Shown one piece after another: positions 57,545 to 64,000 of a stretch of 64,000 bases of DNA. The translations under genes were made by a program, and so were the position numbers. Under the pieces are notes generated by a model. It did not search any database and was not told the DNA's origin. It worked only from the letters and a program-made list of their open reading frames with translations. The stretch spans positions 594,852 through 658,851 of the forward strand of contig JAJEKV010000015.1 of the NCBI GenBank assembly GCA_021234155.1. The letters are read 5' to 3'. The DNA is from Isoetes taiwanensis. Lineage: Eukaryota > Streptophyta > Lycopodiopsida > Isoetales > Isoetaceae. Position 1 is the first letter of the stretch. Every line of letters starts with the position of its first letter.

Positions 57545-57665
57545 GGAACTAAAGGGTCTAACTAGAAGCATTACTAAGTAATGGCTACTAGGTCTCTACC
57601 CCCCTTCCCAATACAAGAGGAGCAAACATGATCAACCAACATCACATATCCATATAACATAATCA
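57545..57665. repeat. Partial repeat of LTR sequence
   Basis: GGAACTA ... CTCTACCCCCCTTCCCAATA ... ACATGATCAACCAACATCA resembles 56368-56470 in the same orientation (about 120 bases). It supports a duplicated or second LTR fragment. Confidence 0.55.
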
Positions 57666-57760
57666 TAATGAGAAGATAATCTAGCTAGATGTTTGTGTTA
57701 CAGATAGTTTTCTATTAATAAATCAGGAATTTGTACATACAACGAGGTGTACATTATGGA

Positions 57761-57827
57761 GATCATACGACGCGAAATCCATTGATTGCTACCTAATTCC
57801 AAGCATTACATTTCGTGTCGTGTGATC
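57761..57827. repeat. Hairpin with CACACGACGCGA-type arms (copy 1)
   Basis: Left arm GATCATACGACGCGAAAT (57761-57778) and right arm ATTTCGTGTCGTGTGATC (57810-57827) pair over 18 bases with two mismatches around a 31-base loop. AATAAAA-rich sequence follows. Confidence 0.8.
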
Positions 57828-57939
57828 TTTTAATAAAACAAAACATACATTTGAACAAGAGATCGAAAACAATAATATATATATACAAGTTTTTTAATCG
57901 ATCCTACGGTGCATGTTCTGGTTTGTGCATATTGCAGTT

Positions 57940-58560
57940 TTCTAAGAGTTCATGAAGATTCTCCCTTAGATTTCCTTAGATTTTATGACATTTCCTTAGA
58001 CTCTAGCCAAAAATTACTATTCTTAGGGACTTTTCAAAATTACTATTCTTAGCAACTTTTATCTTAGGTTGAGATGCTTATTTATCCTTGTTAACTAGTC
58101 AAATTTCATCCTAAAACTTAAATTCTCTTAAATTCTACGAGATCCATTAGGTTCTCTTAGGTTTTGTGAGATTCCCTTAGATTCTATGAAAATTCTCTTA
58201 AATTCCCTTAGATTCAATGAAGGTACCCTTAGATTCTCTAAGAGTACGTTACATTCCATTAGATTTTATGAGATTCCCTAAGATTCCCCTAGGGTTTATA
58301 AGCATCCCTCGGATTTTATGAGGATTGCCTTATATTCTATTAGATTCCACCCAAAAATTACTATTTTTATTATGGACTTTTCAATATCTACTATTCTTAA
58401 CAATTTCTATTTTAGATTGAGGTGCTTATCCATGCTAGTTGACTCTGGCTCTATAACTTTCTAGAATAATCCTTTAGATTTTATGACATTCCATTAGATT
58501 CCCTTGGATTTCAGCAAAAAAGTTACTATTTCTAAGAAACTTTCTAGAAATTAGACTAGA
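57940..58560. repeat. Degenerate AT-rich repeats (CCTTAGATT family, copy 2)
   Basis: Irregular repeats of TTCCCTTAGATTTTATGA, ATTACTATTCTTAG and GATTGAGGTGCTTAT fill this region. It is the same family as 50280-50715. Confidence 0.75.
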
Positions 58561-58564
58561 ATGC

Positions 58565-60130
58565 TCTAAAAGCTTTAGATGACTAAGATCTAATGATGTG
58601 GTGTTTGATTGAATTTCAAGTGTTGAATTTTAGCTCTTACATTTGGACGGTCAAGATAGGTCTAATTATCAGCAGGGAAGGTGAGTAGTGGGGTTTTTTT
58701 ATGTTAGAGCTACGCTATTCTCATGATGTAAGTTTAAAAGACACTTTAAACAGTATTTGGTAAGTTAGTTATTCTTGCAAAGTTGGTAATATTAATCCCC
58801 AAAAAAGATCAATTCATGCATATTAATCAACTTCGAAGACATTCTAGAATACCTAAGAAAAGCTACAATTTGTGGGAACTTTTTATTTACGAATTATACT
58901 GTTTCTATAGTGTAGTTAGGGTGGTGCTTCTAGAGTGTTTTTGCAAATTTGTTGTTTTTAATTTTTTTACCTTTTTTGAGCCAATGTTTCAGCGCCCTCT
59001 ATTAACTAGTTAATGCCTATAAAAAGCACGTAAAAAAACATACAATGGATCCATTAGACATTAATTAATTAAAAAAAAAAAAACAAAAAGCCTAGCAAAT
59101 AGGTGCCCAATGAAGCATGTAAAAAAAAACATACAATAGACCTATTAGACATTAATTAGATTTGGTATTAATCAAAAAGGAAAAGCCTAGCAAATAGATG
59201 CCTAATAGGTGCTAAGCAAAGCTTGTCAAATAAGTGCCTAATGCCTTCTAAGCACGTACCATGTTGGCAGCTAGCCATGTTGATATCATTTGCAAGACGA
59301 TAGTGATAAATGGCATCATTATCTCTAAATAGTTGTATGCAAGATCAAAGCTACTTGTGGAGTCGGGGTTAAACGATTTGAATGTTAAGTCTCGACTAGG
59401 CATGTTCATGCAAACCTTTGAAACCCTTAGACATGCATGTATCATCCTTGCCTACAACATGGAAAGTTCTATCTAGACAATTTAGACCTCTAAATAATTC
59501 AGACCGTGTCATGGGCTTCATCAGTTTCAAGTTTAAAATGGCAATAAAACGATAGTTTGCATTTAGATTTTAAATAATAAAAATAGATGAATTGTATACT
59601 TTGATATTTGTTCCAATCGGCCATATAAGTTCAATCCTCTCGACTCCATGCTCACCATGATAAGCTCCAACACCCCTATATTATAATTTTCACCATTCAA
59701 AATCTGCCACGGCAATGATCGCAGCAAGAAATTTGAAATTATTTTCTTTATAAGAATAAAAACATAGGATTCAAACACCACAAAAGTATGCAATTCAAAC
59801 TTTTGGTTGCTAATATAAAAAAAGCCAATCAAATCTGTAATAGCATGCAGGGAGTTTAGAATTTTCTTGAACTTCGGATTGCCATAAGGAATCATGAACA
59901 TGTAACTCATGTTCTCGTCAATTAAATAGCGATATGGAAGAACCTATGCTTAGTTAAACAAATGAATCATCTTACAATGCACTCATAATAGTTTTAAGAC
60001 ATTTTATTTTTGCAACAGCTTGTTGGCGTATGAATCAGAGGTACCGATCAGCTTCATCTGGACAAATATTGTTCATATACCCATCATCAGAGAACGTTGC
60101 TCTTAAGACATTCTGGTGGAATTGCTCACC
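58565..60130. other. No recognisable gene
   Basis: AT-rich sequence. GCCTAGCAAATAGGTGCC-type phrases are repeated around 59090-59240, a degenerate local repeat. A 115-codon minus frame (59563-59910) has no motif. Confidence 0.4.
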
Positions 60131-60135
60131 TGTCT

Positions 60136-60592
60136 TCATTGGCTTTCTTCCTTGATGAACACTGCTTTGCAAGCTTCATAACACATAAAAGAAATCCCAG
60201 CTGCTGGCATTAGCTTCATGCAGTTTGCTCCAAGTCCTATGTAAAGGCCAGCTAGTCCTTCCTTCTCTAGTATAGAAGTGCGGACATGAAAAACATTATT
60301 ATAGACCTGCCTGCCATTCAGAGCCCCAACTTGCATTCGTTTTCTTGCTACTTCCAATGGAAAGGTGGTGGCACTAACTATAGCACCTGACGCTGAGCCG
60401 ATGAATAGGGTCGCCAAATTTCCTATTTGCTCTTCCTTAGTCAGATGTTCGTATGCCTTCCTCAAGATCTCTAGTATGCAAAGGAATTGGTAGCGACATA
60501 TGGAACTACTCCAACTAAACTTGATGATAGGCCTCTATATAATTCCATAGAGGCTTCCTCCTCCCATATCTTCATAAGTGACCCTTATAAAT
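60136..60592 (-). pseudogene. BT1-like adenylate carrier fragment (mitochondrial carrier family)
   Basis: From 60592 the minus strand reads LMKIWEEEASMELYRGLSSS, then LVGVVPYVATNSFAY. A two-base shift with a stop follows near 60483, and it goes on RKAYEHLTKEEQIGNLATLF, IGSASGAIVSATTFPLEVAR and GLYIGLGANCMKLMPAAGIS then FMCYEACKAVF. The PLEVARK is the PxD/ExxR/K signature of the third carrier repeat. Wording matches BT1-type adenine nucleotide carriers of plastid or mitochondrial inner membranes. Only about the last 40 percent is present, without upstream exons in the next 1.5 kb, and it carries a frameshift. It is a gene fragment rather than a working gene. Confidence 0.82.
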
Positions 60593-60599
60593 ACCCTCA

Positions 60600-62375
60600 C
60601 TTTGCACATGCAAAAGTGCCAATAAAATGTTAAAGTTGATACACATAGCGAGGAGATTGGTGCTTGATTGGTGCTTACAACTCCATCACCCCCATTCGCA
60701 TGCTCAATGCATACAACAAATTGTTGCAACTCCCTCCGAATTGTTGAAACCGCCTCTCTATCGGTTGCAAATGCATAAGGAAAAGTATTTTCAATGTGCT
60801 TCACAAAATCTAGCTCTCAAGCAACCATCTCGGGTAAAGAAAAACATTGTCCCATGGGAAGCGTATGGGCATTACCTCCATAATTGATTTGTCTTCATGT
60901 TTCTACTTTGTGCGGGCCGTTGCATTTCGACATAACTCAATCTTTGGGTATTACATTAGGAAGGACCATAGTCCCAAGAGTAATAATTTTGCAGCCATCC
61001 AACAGAAGGCTAAGCATAGTCCAAACTTGGCATTCTTTATACGTAATTAAAGGCCAAAAAATGTCCGGGATGTACAAGTCTTGTCTCATAAAAAAAGGAA
61101 TTATAGCAAATGAACAGCCCTTCAGTATGGATCTGCCCAAACCATTAAAAGATGTAGGCAATTCAGGGCTTGTGGAGTGAAAGATAACAAACCCAATGAT
61201 ATCATCCGTCCAATTTTATACAATCTACGCTAAGCCTTACAAATAAGATTAATCTGTGCTAGAGGTTGCTGCTACACGCAAGCAGCCCAAATTTGGGTGC
61301 CTTGATCGAAGGCAAGAATCCAACAGCATGCAGCCGGGATGGCTATGAGGGATTAGTGTTGTGCTCAAGGCAAGGAGAATCTATATCCAACAAAACAACA
61401 CATTTGAAGCAAAAGGCACTTGACAAGATTTGCCATACTTAGATTCACAACATGGCAGCGTATCCCGTGAAAGGTGAGCCCCTAAGAAAGGGCGATGGCG
61501 AGAGATTTGGTGGATCGAGGAGCAGCACACAGAAATTTCAAGGCAAAAATGCAAGTAATAAGGACCCAACAAAAATTCGGATAAACCCTAAAGGCCGGCT
61601 TCAACTCCGGTAAGAGGAAAAATGGGTTTAGGCTAATGAATGCCGGATTGAAGAGTCCCATATCCTGGAAAGCTTATTAGCAGATGCAGAATTAAAACGC
61701 GTGGCCTTAAAGATAATGCAAAAAAATGGTGGGTTCTGCTTCTGGCCAAGAGTTCCGGCGCCCTTCCTCGGCATGCCTACCATGCCCTACTCTGGTAAGA
61801 TCCACCTGAACGACCATAGCAAGGCATCGGAGGTCGATCATTATGCCAACCATGACCTACCAGATAAATGAGATAGGGCCACAAAAATAGAACCCATTCA
61901 ATGCCCCGCTAGCAGACCATATCAGAGAGATACCACAGGCCGATCAAATCCTTGCAACACCAAAAGGGTTAGACGGAAAGGACAACCAGATCCGGCAACA
62001 AAACCCAGACATCCGGATTCCAGCATCCACACTGTTATACCAATAGAGAATTCTGATTTACTTGCCAAAAAGATTTATCCATTATAGAGCATCCGCCATG
62101 ACGGTCTAGCACATCCGCCGCCGCCATGACGGTCTAGCACATCCGTCGTGCACAAAACAGAATGGGTCAAAAAGAAATGCGCTGAAGGCTCCGGAATCGC
62201 GAGCAACTGCAAAGACCAATCGAAGAGGAAAAAATGAAGGCTAACGACCCATAGCCGTCCATTGTGCCACGTGGCAGTTTAGAAGGCCCAGATGGCCCCA
62301 ATTATCGGTGTTAGGCAGCCCTCTATAGGTTAGATATATCAACAAAAACTTTTTCATTGAAGCAAAAAATACATA
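60600..62375. other. Unassigned sequence
   Basis: Overlapping open frames on both strands (60535-61180) lack a domain I recognise. A small tandem, CCGCCATGACGGTCTAGCAC ATCCG, is present twice near 62095-62145. No gene can be supported. Confidence 0.4.
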
Positions 62376-62381
62376 GAACGG

Positions 62382-62780
62382 CTAGGGATCTTCATGATCC
62401 TCTAGCTGATCTTCATGATCCTCTAGCTGAAGCCTTAAAGCTGCGTTCTCATCCTCCGCAGCTCGGAGCTTCTTCTCCATATCTTTTAAGGCCTGCGAAA
62501 TATTGTGGGCAGTTTCAACTGCCTCGGCCCTGCGGCTAGTCGCCTCTTGGTACATGGCGAATGTTTCGGTGAGCTCAATGTCTCGCTCATGCAGGAGCGC
62601 CCTCGTGAAGACTAATCTGTCGACCGCATCAATATTTTCGGCAACAAGACGACTGTTCTCATCGTGGATCTCTTTGAATCTCTTCATCACCACTGCAAGG
62701 GTGATGTCCACGGGGAGCTCTTGGCGCGGGGAAGTGCTATCTTGGCGTGATGGCTTGCTAGAGGAAGATGGAGATGCCAT
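62382..62780 (-). CDS. Small coiled-coil protein, unknown function
   Basis: The second Met of a longer minus frame (62780) gives a 132-residue protein. A Ser/Pro-rich start (ASPSSSSKPSRQDSTSP) leads to a long charged helix with heptad Leu/Ala spacing (VMKRFKEIHDENSRLVAENI, RALLHERDIELTETFAM, LKDMEKKLRAAEDENAALRL). It ends with a duplicated QLEDHED unit. I chose this start because a TATA box (CTTATAAATAG, 62875-62885) is about 100 bases upstream, too near the first ATG (62861) for a normal leader. The 62908 hairpin lies just beyond the TATA box. No domain beyond coiled coil is seen. It may be a transposon accessory or gag-like protein. Confidence 0.5.
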   Translation of the reverse strand: MASPSSSSKPSRQDSTSPRQELPVDITLAVVMKRFKEIHDENSRLVAENIDAVDRLVFTRALLHERDIELTETFAMYQEATSRRAEAVETAHNISQALKDMEKKLRAAEDENAALRLQLEDHEDQLEDHEDP

Positions 62781-62874
62781 CGGAGCGATGAGAATGCAGA
62801 AGGCGGAAGTGGAAGATGAGCAGAAGGCGGAAGGCGGAAGAGGATCGGAGGTCGAAGGCAAGATATAAGGTCTT

Positions 62875-62885
62875 CTATTTATAAG
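62875..62885 (-). promoter_or_regulatory. TATA box for the coiled-coil ORF
   Basis: CTTATAAATAG on the minus strand, about 95 bases before the ATG at 62780. The fit to the plant TATA consensus (TATAAATA) is exact. Confidence 0.55.
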
Positions 62886-62907
62886 ATAGATTTCGTAGTA
62901 GCTTGAG

Positions 62908-62969
62908 TCACACGACGCGAAGGATGCCGTCGGCCAGGAAAATGGAGCGTTGCTTCTCGCGTCGTGTGA
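62908..62969. repeat. Hairpin with CACACGACGCGA-type arms (copy 2)
   Basis: TCACACGACGCGA (62908-62920) pairs perfectly with TCGCGTCGTGTGA (62957-62969) over 13 bases, with a 36-base loop. It is followed by GGAATAAATAAATTAATT. Confidence 0.88.
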
Positions 62970-63025
62970 GGAATAAATAAATTAATTGTTTTTTTCCAAT
63001 AAAATTCATTTCTTCAAGAGAAATA

Positions 63026-63087
63026 TCACACGACGCGAAAGCTCGTGTTCGTCAAAAAATCAGACTGATGTATTTCGCGTGGTGTGA
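63026..63087. repeat. Hairpin with CACACGACGCGA-type arms (copy 3)
   Basis: TCACACGACGCGAAA (63026-63040) pairs with TTTCGCGTGGTGTGA (63073-63087) over 15 bases with one mismatch. The loop is 32 bases, and ATAAATACAAATAAAATAA follows. The arms match those of copy 2, 118 bases away, while the loops differ. Confidence 0.88.
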
Positions 63088-63262
63088 ATAAATACAAATA
63101 AAATAATTTTTATTAATAATTTCGGTGATACAATCTATACATAAGTAATTTTACTGATACAAGTTCGAAAATATATAACCTCCAATTTTTCAAGCTTTGT
63201 CGTCAATTTCATGCTCTTTCAATCCCCTGCCGCACTGATCCAACAAGGCAATGACTCCCATG

Positions 63263-63998
63263 TTATCGACTCCAGCTTCCAAGGTGATGCAAGCCAGCAG
63301 CTAAAAAATTTAACATATTGCTCGCTCGAAGACCTGCTTGGTCGTCAAAATATTGTAACACAACATCCCGCCGAATTGCTATCACCCTTTCAGTGTTTGC
63401 TGCCAATTGGGAATGGTTCCCGAACATGCATAATGCACGGATGTAATAGACAAACTCTGCACCTTTTGGACTAAAAGTTCTGCTGAAGACGATTATCTCC
63501 CCATTAACGAATTTTGAGATATATCGTAACAATGTCGAGTCCTTCAATCTTTCCTGTCCCCCGCGTGCATGTCGGCAAGAAAAATCATCTACTTCCCACA
63601 AATAAGACCCCTCAAGGTTATCTTCTTCGCATTTCTCCTCATCCATGAGGCTTATGCTGCCGCGATTGACTGAAGGGCCTGCCAAACCTGTAGATCCTGT
63701 TGGCAGCACGGAGACGCTGGAATTCTTCTTCCGTTGGCAGATTCGCCTCCTCTTAAGCATATCGAGACTCCAGCCTCTGATAGGCTTCTTTAAGCTTTAT
63801 AGCATTGCCGGTATAAGAAGACACTTGAAATATCTCTTTGTCCAAGTCCTCTACAAAATCTAAGCCTAGGTTTACCCATTCGGCCAAGGTACTGATAAGC
63901 TCGTCTTCCCTAGCACACATTCGTAACAAAGACGGGTTCCTCAGTATATCACTTAGCAATAAGTATTCTTTGCCTTCCACTAAAATTGGCGTTATGTC
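63263..63998 (-). pseudogene. Unrecognised protein, runs off the window end
   Basis: The minus strand is open at 63980-63753 (EYLLLSDILRNPSLLRMCAR, FVEDLDKEIFQVSSYTGNAI) and then, in another frame, 63760-63263 (LKDSTLLRYISKFVNGEIIV, FSRTFSPKGAEFVYYIRALC, ERVIAIRRDVVLQYFDDQAG). The stop at 63753 and the overlap suggest a frameshift or an intron. The start would be beyond 64000. The protein is mixed alpha-helical and I recognise no family. It is the only sizeable frame near the two hairpins at 62908 and 63026, which lie past its 3' end. Confidence 0.4.
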
Positions 63999-64000
63999 AG

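Overview
The window is nuclear DNA of a land plant. It has short spliced introns with GT/AG borders (one GC donor), TATA-box promoters inside LTR U3 regions, a primer-binding site matching plant tRNA-Glu, an intact HAD-phosphatase gene of the At3g55960 type, a BT1-type plastid/mitochondrial adenylate carrier fragment, and dense nested transposons. Non-LTR elements with microsatellite tails and Penelope-like reverse transcriptases without a visible endonuclease make a non-angiosperm (lycophyte, fern, bryophyte or gymnosperm) plausible, but the sequence alone does not settle the lineage. The only convincing intact host gene is the six-exon phosphatase at 31468-33469. Almost everything else is transposon, repeat, or sequence I cannot assign.

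Layout. 1-3.7 kb: unassigned, two small tandem repeats. 3.7-9.2 kb: decayed retroelement mosaic (L1 fragment, 190-200 bp tandem repeat, Gypsy integrase, Copia pol, Gypsy-type gag). 10.4-12.2 kb: a non-LTR retrotransposon (LINE) split by an LTR element with a tRNA-Glu primer site and by a small hAT-like MITE. 14.26-23.25 kb: a 9-kb Mutator-like element (MULE) with 9-bp target duplications, GC-rich interior and palindrome arrays at both ends. 24-25.3 kb: several LINE 3' ends with microsatellite tails. 26.69-29.45 kb: a 2.76-kb internally deleted relative of the MULE, in opposite orientation. 29.6-31.0 kb: minisatellite, tandem tRNA-like modules, 73-bp repeats and a textbook hAT MITE. 31.5-33.5 kb: the phosphatase gene. 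35.8-37.3 kb: Penelope-like RT, minus strand. 39.5-48.1 kb: convergent decayed genes, an FCP1-like domain and a Ulp1-like protease on the plus strand facing a DDE-like (RNase H-like) protein on the minus strand. 49.3-50.0 kb: second Penelope-like RT. 50.7-52.2 kb: LINE 3' half. 53.0-54.7 kb: fold-back element split by a poly(A) retroposon. 54.7-57 kb: LTR element whose gag begins with the histone H3 tail sequence. 57-64 kb: hairpin family with TCACACGACGCGA arms, adenylate-carrier pseudogene, small coiled-coil ORF, and unassigned ORFs.

How it works together: this is a layered record of insertion. The two MULEs look like an autonomous/non-autonomous pair sharing one set of putative transposase-binding palindromes. 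LINE copies at five places share a 3' terminal box and, in two of them, a 3' UTR hairpin, while their microsatellite tails differ. The least conventional items are the MULE palindrome array, the H3-tail-like gag, the FCP1/Ulp1/DDE-like cluster, and the hairpins with TCACACGACGCGA arms.
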